A DNA stretch of 64,000 nt, taken from assembly GCA_963677245.1 (NCBI GenBank), contig OY781921.1, forward strand, positions 558,001 through 622,000. Reading direction: 5' to 3'. The notes under the pieces are model-generated. The model did not search any database. It saw nothing but the letters and a program-made list of their open reading frames with translations, and was not told where the DNA came from. Numbering within the stretch: the first letter of the stretch is position 1; every line of letters begins with the position of its first letter. Origin of the DNA: Saccharicrinis sp963677245 (GTDB taxonomy: Bacteria > Bacteroidota > Bacteroidia > Bacteroidales > Marinilabiliaceae). Below are positions 16,497 through 25,395 of this stretch, in pieces. Made by a program: the position numbers and the translations under genes.

Positions 16497-18014
16497 CTAT
16501 CTTTTAATAAACTTATAGCTTGCTGCGCCTTCTTCTGAATTAATAGTGATTAAATACAAACCGGTTTGTAAGGCTGAAACATCGAGTTGGCTTACTTGTG
16601 TGCCGATCATTAACTCTGTATTTAATTCAGTTATGATTTGTCCGGTAATTGAAATAACCTGGATAGATGCCATCACATTACGATCAACATTCGTTTGCAT
16701 TTGCAAAACAGACCTAACCGGATTATTCAATAACTTTAAGTTATAAAAGTCCTGATTCTGATTAATAGAAAATAAACCTGAGACATTATAATCTGTTTCG
16801 AAAGCACCTAAATCCGGCGCATCATCATTAAATGCGTATCCTAAATCGATACCTGCATCAATTAAATTACTTCCATCTACCAGTTTAAATAGATCTAAAT
16901 CGGGCAAACTGCCATCGGCTTGTCTTGGTCCGGAAACACCGGTTGTATCCAGGCTAATAAAATCAGAAGTACCAACAGAAAATCCTGAATTCCAGGTGTT
17001 ATATTCCTGCGTCACAAAACTTCCCAAACTAATTTTTCCGTCAATGGCAATGCAGTTTTTAACTTCAGCAGTGTTACCTGCATTTAAAGCTCTTGGAATA
17101 GAAAAGTTATTGCCCTTGTTTCTATACCCGGTACAATTGTAGAACTTCATATTTCCGGTATTATTATTCTGGTCGAAGCCTTTGGATTTATTATCAAAAG
17201 CCACACTGTTTATGACAGTAAAATCATGATCCATATCCTTATTATCACTTCCACCCACTTTAAAACCATTACCGTTGGCACTGGCTCCGGCATCTGATCC
17301 ATCTAAAAAGTATCCATTCATCCAGGTCCAGCAGTTTTCAATAATAGTACTTGGCTGAACATCTTCTTTCATATATCCATCCCAACCATCATCAACATTT
17401 AACCAGGCACGACAGCCATAAAAGTAATTATTGTCTCCAACATCAATTTTACAGGCAAAACCATCAGCATCTGCATAATCGGTTGGATCTGCATTTCCAT
17501 AACTATCACAGTTGATTATTCTATTATTAGAAGCACCATTTCCCAATTGCAATCCGGTATCGCGGTTTGCAAAAAATACACAGTTCTCAATAGTATTGTA
17601 ATTTCCAGAAATATGCATTCCATTATCTCCCGCTTCGCGAACCATTAGGCCTTTAATTTCCCAATAATCTCCACTTAAACTAAAGCCGCGATTACTGCTA
17701 CTAAAAACCATAGAAGAAAAATCAATTACTACTTTTTCTTCCTGATAAGCTTGCATTTTGATTGGACTATCTACTGTACCATTCCGACTTAAACTTATTT
17801 TTGCTGAATAAGCATATGAGCCTTCACGGATGTATATAATATCTCCGGCATTTGCCATAGAAATGGCTTTAGTTACTGTTGCATAAGGAGTATTCAATGA
17901 AGTTCCTGTATTACTATCACTCCCATTAGTAGCTACATAATAATTGGTAGCCATAACTTGCATTGCCATTAAAAACAGAACACAAATTGAAAAAAATAAT
18001 TTCCCTTGCATCAT
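16497..18014 (-). CDS. Pectate lyase family PL9, secreted by type IX system
   Basis: A 505-residue protein. After a signal peptide (ending MQVMATN) comes a right-handed parallel beta-helix opening with YYVATNGSDSNTGTSLNTPYATV, the usual start of such helices. The PL9 signature is clear: ADADGFACKIDVGDNNYF, GCRAWLNVDDGWDGYM, and SKGFDQNNNTGNMKFYNC, whose Lys matches the catalytic lysine position of Pel9A-type enzymes. The enzyme splits polygalacturonate by beta-elimination. The last 80 or so residues (SINQNQDF, LDVSALQTGLYLITI, SYKFIKR) form a type A C-terminal sorting domain for type IX secretion, so it acts at or beyond the cell surface. Confidence 0.9.
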   Translation of the reverse strand: MMQGKLFFSICVLFLMAMQVMATNYYVATNGSDSNTGTSLNTPYATVTKAISMANAGDIIYIREGSYAYSAKISLSRNGTVDSPIKMQAYQEEKVVIDFSSMVFSSSNRGFSLSGDYWEIKGLMVREAGDNGMHISGNYNTIENCVFFANRDTGLQLGNGASNNRIINCDSYGNADPTDYADADGFACKIDVGDNNYFYGCRAWLNVDDGWDGYMKEDVQPSTIIENCWTWMNGYFLDGSDAGASANGNGFKVGGSDNKDMDHDFTVINSVAFDNKSKGFDQNNNTGNMKFYNCTGYRNKGNNFSIPRALNAGNTAEVKNCIAIDGKISLGSFVTQEYNTWNSGFSVGTSDFISLDTTGVSGPRQADGSLPDLDLFKLVDGSNLIDAGIDLGYAFNDDAPDLGAFETDYNVSGLFSINQNQDFYNLKLLNNPVRSVLQMQTNVDRNVMASIQVISITGQIITELNTELMIGTQVSQLDVSALQTGLYLITINSEEGAASYKFIKR

Positions 18015-18037
18015 TAAAAAATTAAGTAAATAATATT

Positions 18038-18061
18038 GCAGGAGGCTCTAACACCTCCTGC
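18038..18061 (-). terminator. Hairpin between CE8 and PL9 genes
   Basis: A perfect 8-base GC-rich stem, GCAGGAGG (18038-18045) and CCTCCTGC (18054-18061), with an 8-base loop, in the 66-base gap. There is no strong T-run on the minus strand, so partial termination or RNA stabilisation is as likely as a true terminator. Confidence 0.5.
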
Positions 18062-18080
18062 TTACAAACGCTTGATATTA

Positions 18081-21000
18081 TTATAAAGTTACCACTTTTA
18101 CAGAGGTAGAACCAACCTGATTAGTCACGTTTATAATCCAACATCCTGCTGGCATTGTAAATTGAGTTTCTGCCCTTACTTCAGTTGTTTTTACCAACTT
18201 ACCCTGTAAATTAAAAACCCTGATAACAGAATCTGTTTCGATTCCTTTTACGAATATTTCATTTTGATATGACTTAACAACAATACCAGAACTTGCTTCT
18301 TTTTCAACCACATCAGTACTTGGATCTGCAGCAATTAGAGCTGGATACGGATCCCATCCGTCACCATTATCTGTAAAGTTTAATGTAGTAATTGCAGTAC
18401 CATCTGATAATTCTGCCACAGATAATACAGTTGCCCATGAAGCTCTGGAAGCTGAGTTATCAACTCCGGCCTCCTCAATTGTACCATACTCATACATATA
18501 TGGTGACTCACCAGAAAGTGTACTTAACCAACCAAGAGGTTGAATTAATGACTCCCCATCATGCCCTGATGCATTTGTAGTTTCAATTGTCGTATTATAA
18601 AATACAGCCTCAGATGTAGCAGGTGCCCAAGGACGACCTAAGTAACCAGGTTTAGAACGTTGGGTATTATCCATATCAAGTAAAGGCTCTGCCGAAGTTA
18701 TCGTACATTCATAGAATAGATAACCTCTGCCAGACGTATGTTTTGCTGCGGTGATAAATGAAACATCGTTTCCATCAGCATCATCACTATTGATTAAAGC
18801 AAGATCTGATTTATAAAAAATAGCTGTCATTGCTCCGAAAATATAATCGGTACCTCCCATCATTACACCTTTATAAACAGCTACACGCGAACCTGCATCT
18901 CCATAAAAAGAATCCTGATGACCTACAACACGACAATTATTTAAAATCGTCTTATCACCTCCTGCAAAAGCTATTGCTGCAGCTCTTTCAATTAATTCTT
19001 TATCCTGAACAGCTGTACTACCGACACTGGTTGGACGTAAACCTTTTGATGCTCCCGGAATTTCAACTAATATATCTTCAGACTCTTTTTGTGATATGTA
19101 TTGGTTAAAAGAGTTTTCGAAAATGATATTTTCTGCTACAAAATTATCCGCATAAATCACTACTGTCGCATTCCAGTATGATCCATCAGTTTTTCCTCCA
19201 GCATTGGTATAGGATTCATATTCGTTTTCTTTATTCACACGCAAAACATCAGCATTCCATTTGGTATCGTTATCCATACTATAATATGAATACCCATGTC
19301 CATAATATGAAGTGATACGAACAGCATTGGCATCAATATCAACACCTTTATTTGCCAAAGCAATAGAAGGAGTCGATGAAGCATTAGTAAATGTTACATT
19401 ATCCTGCTCTATAACTAACATCTCTTCGTAGTTACCCGGATCAATTTCAACAGTAACAACCTGGTCGCTTGTGCGAGTCATTTTTGAAATAGCATCCAAA
19501 GCCTCATTGATAGTTTGATAATCTTTATCTGCACCCACCGTAATTACTGGAGAATAGGCAACGGCCTCTACAACTTTTATAGACAATAAATAAGTAGTTC
19601 CTCCGGTAGTTAGTGTAACTGTTCCGTCAACTGTTCCTTCGTACACATACTCTGAAATGACACGCACATCTGTTTTTCCAGAAGTATTTGTAACGATTTC
19701 TCCACCTTCAATTGAATAATTAGATGCATAATAATCAGTAATAATAACTTTATCTCCTACTTTGACAGGAATAGCAATAGTTGCTCCTGTTCCCAGGTTT
19801 AAATCCCCATTTGATCCACGAACATTAGCCGAACCTGTAAATATCAGTCCTTTATATGCTGTAACCGAACTAATATTTTCATCATTAAAAACCCACTCCG
19901 TTACTTCTTCAAATAACATTTCTTTTGATTCTGCACCTTCTGCCACAACAAGATTTGAATTTGGAGCCAGTTGAATAGCATAGGCATGAAGACCTGAAGC
20001 AGTAACTTTATAAGTACCGTCTCTTAAGAAAATATCATCAGCAGCGCCATATGTATATTCATATCCTTCTTCATTTAGATTAGTAAAAGTCCACGAGGTA
20101 GCAGCCAACTGCTCTGTAGTTAATGCAGCACTTGTACTTCTGTTTAAAGTTGTAAGGGTAATTTGATATGTAGACTTAGCTGTAAATGCCATATCATATT
20201 CAGTTACATCAGTGGAAATATTCACTGCTGAAGTGTTAAGGCTATAATCGTTCACTCCTTCTGCAGTAAGCGTATAATCAACATCCGGCTCTAATTGAAC
20301 TGAGAAATCACCTGATTCATTATCTAAAACAATTTCTGGTATATATGCCACTGATGGATCATCTGGAGTAATTGACAAAACAAGGTTCGCTAAATCTGAT
20401 CCTAACCCTGATACAGTACCTGATAAACTACTAAAAGTAATCTGTATAACAGTTATATCGAAAGTTGCTGCGGCAGTCACTTCAACACTGTTATCACTTG
20501 TAATAATATATCCGTTAGCATCGCTCAATGAAACATCATAAGTATGTCCGGCCGGCAGATCGATTGAGTAAGACTGTGATGACACAACCGTACTAAATTC
20601 TTTACCTGTAACATTATTGGTGAAAATAATACCATATCCTTCTGGAATCAATGTAGCAGCTGTTTCGTCCATTGATCCAGTAATGGTAACAAATTCTGCA
20701 TTTTTTCTAGAAATACGGAATACACTTAGTTTATCGACCGCATCAAAGATTCTATATTTTCCTGCTTCCTTTGCAATAAAATTAACTTCTGTAGCAGTTC
20801 CTTGTGCCACTTCCTGAAATTCATTCTGAATAGAAGGATCATCTTCATATACAAAAGTCATATTACCAGGAGCATTATTACCCATGCCAACTACAGATAC
20901 TTCATCTTCCTCCTCTAGCTCAATGGTAAAATAACGTAGTGTTGCCAAACCATCAGTTACAGTAACTGTTCCGTTAGCATAAACATAACCGGTATAAATA

Positions 21001-21743
21001 CCGTTTGATTTAGCATCATAACGTGTTACTGATGTATTGGTTGTTCTTAAACGGTCAGATGTTGGCTTACCGGTCCAACTTAAAACATCCACAGTAAAAT
21101 CAGGAAGGTTATTACCTGTAGATCCTTCAACAATAGTTCCGTCGTACCAAGCATTCATGGTTGCCACATCTAACATTTGAATAATACTAACATCAGAACT
21201 AAAATCTTCTGCACCAAAATCCCAAACCTGCGTTTTCCCTTCCAGGCTTGGCAGACTCTCAATATTTTCAATTGTAATTGCATGTAAATAAACAGTTCCC
21301 GGAGCATTTACTGTAAAAGTAATAACCTGGCTTGTTCCCTCATATGCATAAACGACTTCCTCTTCATCTATTCCTGTTGTTCTGCTCTCTGCCCTAAGTG
21401 TACCCAGATCATTAGCCGATGCATCAGAAATTGAAAATTCAGCCGTTGTTCCTTCAGTATATTGACACAATGCAAAAGTGATATTTGCATTATCCGTAAC
21501 AGTCATGCTTATCGTGTTTCCTGTGGTTAAAGTAGCACCATGTCCTCCATTCTGCCCCATTATTGAGCCAGTTCCCTGATCGAAAGTTAGTGCATTAGCA
21601 TCATCAACTACTATCGTTGCTTCGGTATTCCCAGAAAGAATAATATTATTCTCCAAATTATACACTGTAGTACCGATAACCTGCGCCTGCAAGGACATAA
21701 TAGTGAATAGTAAGCACAAGAGTGGTAAAAGTTTTCTTTTCAT
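18081..21743 (-). CDS. Large multidomain pectin methylesterase (CE8) with type IX signal
   Basis: A 1,220-residue protein, much longer than the 300-400 residues of a plain CE8 domain. After the signal peptide (ending MSLQAQ), residues about 20-720 form a series of beta-rich segments (for example VWDFGAEDFSSD near 170), probably carbohydrate-binding or adhesive. The CE8 helix begins near 729 with ITVGADKDYQTINEALDAI. Its active-site parts are present: GHQDSFYG (Gln, Asp), GGTDYIFG (second Asp) and YLGRPWAP (Arg, Trp). The C-terminus (about 1150-1220, with IRVFNLQGKLVKT and STSVKVVTL) is a type IX sorting domain. It removes methyl groups from homogalacturonan before the lyases act. Confidence 0.9.
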   Translation of the reverse strand: MKRKLLPLLCLLFTIMSLQAQVIGTTVYNLENNIILSGNTEATIVVDDANALTFDQGTGSIMGQNGGHGATLTTGNTISMTVTDNANITFALCQYTEGTTAEFSISDASANDLGTLRAESRTTGIDEEEVVYAYEGTSQVITFTVNAPGTVYLHAITIENIESLPSLEGKTQVWDFGAEDFSSDVSIIQMLDVATMNAWYDGTIVEGSTGNNLPDFTVDVLSWTGKPTSDRLRTTNTSVTRYDAKSNGIYTGYVYANGTVTVTDGLATLRYFTIELEEEDEVSVVGMGNNAPGNMTFVYEDDPSIQNEFQEVAQGTATEVNFIAKEAGKYRIFDAVDKLSVFRISRKNAEFVTITGSMDETAATLIPEGYGIIFTNNVTGKEFSTVVSSQSYSIDLPAGHTYDVSLSDANGYIITSDNSVEVTAAATFDITVIQITFSSLSGTVSGLGSDLANLVLSITPDDPSVAYIPEIVLDNESGDFSVQLEPDVDYTLTAEGVNDYSLNTSAVNISTDVTEYDMAFTAKSTYQITLTTLNRSTSAALTTEQLAATSWTFTNLNEEGYEYTYGAADDIFLRDGTYKVTASGLHAYAIQLAPNSNLVVAEGAESKEMLFEEVTEWVFNDENISSVTAYKGLIFTGSANVRGSNGDLNLGTGATIAIPVKVGDKVIITDYYASNYSIEGGEIVTNTSGKTDVRVISEYVYEGTVDGTVTLTTGGTTYLLSIKVVEAVAYSPVITVGADKDYQTINEALDAISKMTRTSDQVVTVEIDPGNYEEMLVIEQDNVTFTNASSTPSIALANKGVDIDANAVRITSYYGHGYSYYSMDNDTKWNADVLRVNKENEYESYTNAGGKTDGSYWNATVVIYADNFVAENIIFENSFNQYISQKESEDILVEIPGASKGLRPTSVGSTAVQDKELIERAAAIAFAGGDKTILNNCRVVGHQDSFYGDAGSRVAVYKGVMMGGTDYIFGAMTAIFYKSDLALINSDDADGNDVSFITAAKHTSGRGYLFYECTITSAEPLLDMDNTQRSKPGYLGRPWAPATSEAVFYNTTIETTNASGHDGESLIQPLGWLSTLSGESPYMYEYGTIEEAGVDNSASRASWATVLSVAELSDGTAITTLNFTDNGDGWDPYPALIAADPSTDVVEKEASSGIVVKSYQNEIFVKGIETDSVIRVFNLQGKLVKTTEVRAETQFTMPAGCWIINVTNQVGSTSVKVVTL

Positions 21744-21804
21744 AAAATAGATTTTAAAATTAGTACTATGTAGATTAATATTTATCCTAAATGATAGGGC
21801 ATAG

Positions 21805-21840
21805 CTATCGCTTTACAGGTAGTATTCCCGTTCACGATAG
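21805..21840 (-). promoter_or_regulatory. Inverted repeat upstream of the large CE8 gene
   Basis: CTATCG (21805-21810) and CGATAG (21835-21840), a perfect 6-base pair of arms 24 bases apart, in the 127-base gap between the two CE8 genes. It could be part of a leader hairpin or an operator for separate expression of the downstream genes. Weakly supported. Confidence 0.25.
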
Positions 21841-21870
21841 GTTCCTCTTATTTAATTTATAATTGCCTTG

Positions 21871-23100
21871 TTAAGGCGCTACGATTCGTTTAATAGTTGT
21901 TGCTTTTACATTTTTAATATTCCCGCTAAGCACCTTAAAATCTTGAAGTAATTCATCTGGTGTCAGTTTTTCTTCCCCTTTAAATTCTAATCGTTTTCTT
22001 CCTACTCCATTAAAGTAGGTGAATATTTTTCCCGATTGTGATTGTACCTTTAATTCACCTTCTGGCATAACGATTTCATCGAACCATAAATAAAGAGAAT
22101 CATCTTTAAATTCCTTCTTTACAATTTTAAGCTGTGATGAGTCAACCGGATTCCATTTATAGTCGAATGTCCATTCCGGCGTGATTTCATTTGGTTGGAC
22201 TCCACAGTTTTCTGTGGATATATTATTGTTAAACCAGGTGTAGTTACCTGTTTTGCGATTGCAATTAAAAAAGTAATAGCGATCTCCATGGAGATAAGGG
22301 CGGTTTTTATGCGGTTTATCCGGATATACCACATGCTCTATGGCTTTGTTTCTCATATTTTCCGGAAAAGTACAATCTAAGAAGTAAAACTGTGCATCGT
22401 AATGATGGCGTGCCAGGTTAAAGCTATCTACCCCTGTAAACTGACAGTTTTGAAGTATAAATTTTTGATCTTTATTATTTGGAGCTGCATGCCATACTGC
22501 AGCTGTTTTCTTTAACTCATGAAACTGAGAATTTGAGATATAACACCAACCACGAGGGCAGACAAAATCAACAGCACCTTCAAAATAACAGTTGTCATGA
22601 TAATACATACCTTCCTTATAGTTCCAAAGAGAAACTGTATCTCCTCCATTACTGGTTACATTACAATTTGTAATGATCGTTCTGGTGCCAGTTCCATAAA
22701 TGGTAAAGGCATGAGGGCCAATTTCTGGTTGTGTATTTTTAATGGTCAGATTATCTAAAATAATATCATCTGCATGAATATTAATTACTGCCGGACCAAT
22801 ATGATCCTTATCCTTTTGCCAGTCTTCTCTTAGTTGATTATAATGAATGATAGTACCTTCACGACTTTCACCTCTTATGGTTAAATAATCCTGTTCAATT
22901 CTAATCTTCTCGATATATACACCATCTTTTACAAGAATTACTATTCTTTGATAATTATAATATGGAAGATTTTGAATTGCCTCTGTTAAAGAGGAATAAT
23001 CTCCTGAACCATCAGCCGCTACAATTATATCCGCATTTTGGGATGCATGAATTGAAATAGTAATTGCTAAAAACAGTAAAAGCGTATATATTATTCTCAT
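21871..23100 (-). CDS. Pectin methylesterase-like protein (CE8), atypical active site
   Basis: A 409-residue secreted protein; signal peptide about 1-19 (ending IHASQN). The beta-helix opens ADIIVAADGSGDYSSLTEAI, typical for CE8, then RIVILVKDGVYIEKI. Active-site-like parts are GGDTVSLW and GAVDFVCPRGWCYI, which give the two acids. The usual LGRPW arginine-tryptophan motif is not found; the arginine may be supplied by LARHHYDAQFYF. This resembles a CE8 subgroup with a VDFVCPRGW signature. A C-terminal segment (about 340-409) may be a small beta domain. It lacks a type IX signal, so it is probably periplasmic. It probably demethylates imported pectin oligomers; this is inference. Confidence 0.82.
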   Translation of the reverse strand: MRIIYTLLLFLAITISIHASQNADIIVAADGSGDYSSLTEAIQNLPYYNYQRIVILVKDGVYIEKIRIEQDYLTIRGESREGTIIHYNQLREDWQKDKDHIGPAVINIHADDIILDNLTIKNTQPEIGPHAFTIYGTGTRTIITNCNVTSNGGDTVSLWNYKEGMYYHDNCYFEGAVDFVCPRGWCYISNSQFHELKKTAAVWHAAPNNKDQKFILQNCQFTGVDSFNLARHHYDAQFYFLDCTFPENMRNKAIEHVVYPDKPHKNRPYLHGDRYYFFNCNRKTGNYTWFNNNISTENCGVQPNEITPEWTFDYKWNPVDSSQLKIVKKEFKDDSLYLWFDEIVMPEGELKVQSQSGKIFTYFNGVGRKRLEFKGEEKLTPDELLQDFKVLSGNIKNVKATTIKRIVAP

Positions 23101-23131
23101 TTGCTTATTATTCTGTTGTGACGTATTCTAT

Positions 23132-24130
23132 CTATTTTGAATGTTTATCAAACATTTCATTTAAAAAATCAAGTACTGCTACCTTTGCTTCATCAAACCA
23201 GGGATAAAACAACCAAAATGGATGTGGTGTATTATCAATAGTATGAACTTTATAAGTAGTTTTATTTGAATCTAATACCTGTAAAAAAGTCTCTCTTCCA
23301 GCATGAAACCGCTCTAGAGAACTATTTAAAAATAAGGTTGGCGGTGTATTTTCATCAACATGTGATATAGGAGAAGCCTCCTGCCAAAGTTCTGGATTTT
23401 GTTTATACGTAGCTCCCAAAAACATGGCTCCGGCAGAGGGCTTCTCCGGATTTAAATCTTTTCCACTTTCGGCGGGGTCGGTAAAATCTACAACTCCATC
23501 GATATTTATTAATAAATGAACCTCTGAACTTACATCTGAAAATGTAGTATTAGAATCTTCAAACTTTCTAACTCCATTTGTTGTAGCTACAAAACTCGCT
23601 AAAGTTGCACCGGAAGAACAACCTAAAATGGCTACTTTTGAAGTATCTACTCCAAACAGTTCAGCATTATGCTTTACATATTTAACCGCTTCTTTTAAAT
23701 CATAAATAGCAGCTGGATACTGCGCTTCCATACTCAATCTATGTTCTACTGTTGCCGCTACATAATTATTTTTAGCCAAATACTGAGCTAATGGCACTAA
23801 ATGCGATTTATTACCGGAACGCCATCCTCCTCCATGCACTAACAAAACAGTACCTTTTATCTTTCTTTTATTCACTGGTATAAAGAGATCCATATGTAAG
23901 CTTCTGGAATCTCTTACTTTATAAACCTGCTCCTGCAAAGCAACAATATCTGAATACTGAAAAGGTTTTACCGGTAATGCATGGTCAAACTTCTTCTTTA
24001 CTTTTATCCAGGCAGAATGAACAGTAAAAGATGTGTCTTTTGGAAAATCTATCTGTCCCCAACAAGCTGTGGAGAACAGATAGAAACAAAAACAACTAAT
24101 CAATGTAATCTTACTCCTCATTCGTCCCAA
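23132..24130 (-). CDS. Alpha/beta-hydrolase esterase
   Basis: A 332-residue protein with a signal peptide (about 1-25, ending TACWGQ). The fold is that of carboxylesterase-like alpha/beta hydrolases: the oxyanion motif VLLVHGGGWRSG (about 110-121), the nucleophile elbow ILGCSSGATLA (Ser near 168), and a C-terminal His in DNTPHPFWLF; an Asp or Glu in between completes the triad. Similar proteins in pectin loci remove acetyl, methyl or feruloyl esters, but the substrate cannot be read from the sequence. It lies 8 bases downstream of the DUF4861 gene, in the same run of genes. Confidence 0.8.
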   Translation of the reverse strand: MGRMRSKITLISCFCFYLFSTACWGQIDFPKDTSFTVHSAWIKVKKKFDHALPVKPFQYSDIVALQEQVYKVRDSRSLHMDLFIPVNKRKIKGTVLLVHGGGWRSGNKSHLVPLAQYLAKNNYVAATVEHRLSMEAQYPAAIYDLKEAVKYVKHNAELFGVDTSKVAILGCSSGATLASFVATTNGVRKFEDSNTTFSDVSSEVHLLINIDGVVDFTDPAESGKDLNPEKPSAGAMFLGATYKQNPELWQEASPISHVDENTPPTLFLNSSLERFHAGRETFLQVLDSNKTTYKVHTIDNTPHPFWLFYPWFDEAKVAVLDFLNEMFDKHSK

Positions 24131-24138
24131 TTAATTTC

Positions 24139-25392
24139 TTATTTAATACTTTCAGCATTAGTTATCGAAATTGGATTTTCTAATTGATCCAATTTTAAGT
24201 TGAGGTAATTCACAAATTCCTCCTTAGTTTTTATACCCTCTTTTTCCAACTCCCATGCCGCTAAAAAGTAATAATCCACTTTTGATGACATCTCCTCAAA
24301 GACAACTACATGGCTATTTTTATCTTCGGTTAATCTAGGTTTCTGATCTAAACGATATAACACGGCTAAACCTAAATTGTCTTTATTTAAACTTTGCTCT
24401 CCCCAGGTCGCCAAACATGCATACTCACCGGAAGTACCTGTTAATTCTATTTTTTCAGTATTCGGTTCTTTTCTAATCCCAGTACAAATATTATTCACAG
24501 GCTTATCAAAGCTTAATTGTTCATGCGTTAATCTACTTTCTGCATCAATGGTTTTTAGGGATACTACACTCGTTTTCATTGAATCCAATTGCCAGCCATT
24601 GTACCAAATTTTAACCTGAGATCGAATGGTACCGCTTGCGAATATTTTGCAGCTCACACTATCGGTCTTTTCAACACGAATAGCTTTTTCTCCATTCCAC
24701 CAAGCTGTTGATCCTATTCCTAATGAACTTCCAACTTTTAGAACATCCATTCCCCAATCCTGCAAGTGATGATAGCTTTCGTAGCCATCCATACCTACTT
24801 GCTCCAAAACTGGTTCTTCTACTCTTTTTCCAAACACATCAATAGCATTTCTCCAGTCCAGATATAAGCGATACCCTACTTTATTCGATTCCCATCCAGG
24901 ACCTTCATACTTAATAAAATAAGCATGATCCATAAAACCATCAGGCACTCTTAAAGAATCAAATTTTGAAAAGTTACCTCCTCCAACATATCGTCCTTCC
25001 TTAAATTTACCTGTTGTTTTATGCCATAATTCAGCTTGTGTTTTAGCCTCAAAAGTTGGCATATCTTGTTCCGATTTAGGATAGCCTAAAAACAAAGATG
25101 TACTAGTTTTAGGATTGATATTTACATTAGCACACAGCACATCTGTTATACCATCTCCATCCGTATCACTCCATTGGCTAGCTACCGGAACGTCGTCCTG
25201 ATAGACAATCACATCATCATTTACCAATAACCTACTTAGTTGATCTTTATTAATTTCAACCAAGCCTGTAAATTTATGCTCTGAATTATTGGTGAGCGTT
25301 AATTGCTCTACAACTTTGCCAGATTGATTACATGCATTTACAACATACAGTGCTAAGATTAGTGCACCTACTTTTTTTAATCCTTTAATCAT
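24139..25392 (-). CDS. DUF4861 family lipoprotein
   Basis: A 417-residue protein with a lipoprotein signal (LALYVVNAC, Cys near 21). The body is rich in aromatic residues, with blocks such as GPGWESNKVGYRLYLDWRN (about 165-183) and GYESYHHLQDWGMDVLKVG, and a long beta-sandwich-like C-terminal half. This matches my memory of DUF4861, a family regularly found in pectin and rhamnogalacturonan loci; proteins of this type have been suspected to be enzymes or binding proteins, but I cannot name a reaction. It lies between GH43 and the esterase with 3- and 8-base gaps, so it is surely cotranscribed with them. Confidence 0.75.
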   Translation of the reverse strand: MIKGLKKVGALILALYVVNACNQSGKVVEQLTLTNNSEHKFTGLVEINKDQLSRLLVNDDVIVYQDDVPVASQWSDTDGDGITDVLCANVNINPKTSTSLFLGYPKSEQDMPTFEAKTQAELWHKTTGKFKEGRYVGGGNFSKFDSLRVPDGFMDHAYFIKYEGPGWESNKVGYRLYLDWRNAIDVFGKRVEEPVLEQVGMDGYESYHHLQDWGMDVLKVGSSLGIGSTAWWNGEKAIRVEKTDSVSCKIFASGTIRSQVKIWYNGWQLDSMKTSVVSLKTIDAESRLTHEQLSFDKPVNNICTGIRKEPNTEKIELTGTSGEYACLATWGEQSLNKDNLGLAVLYRLDQKPRLTEDKNSHVVVFEEMSSKVDYYFLAAWELEKEGIKTKEEFVNYLNLKLDQLENPISITNAESIK

Positions 25393-25395
25393 GAT

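Noticed and set aside
16497..18014. PL9 protein as a plain cell-surface adhesin
   Set aside because: The DGFACKID, NVDDGWDGY and KGFDQNN blocks are those of PL9 lyases.
18392..20817. Open frames on the plus strand within the large CE8 gene
   Set aside because: Antisense to a well-supported coding region; low-complexity composition.
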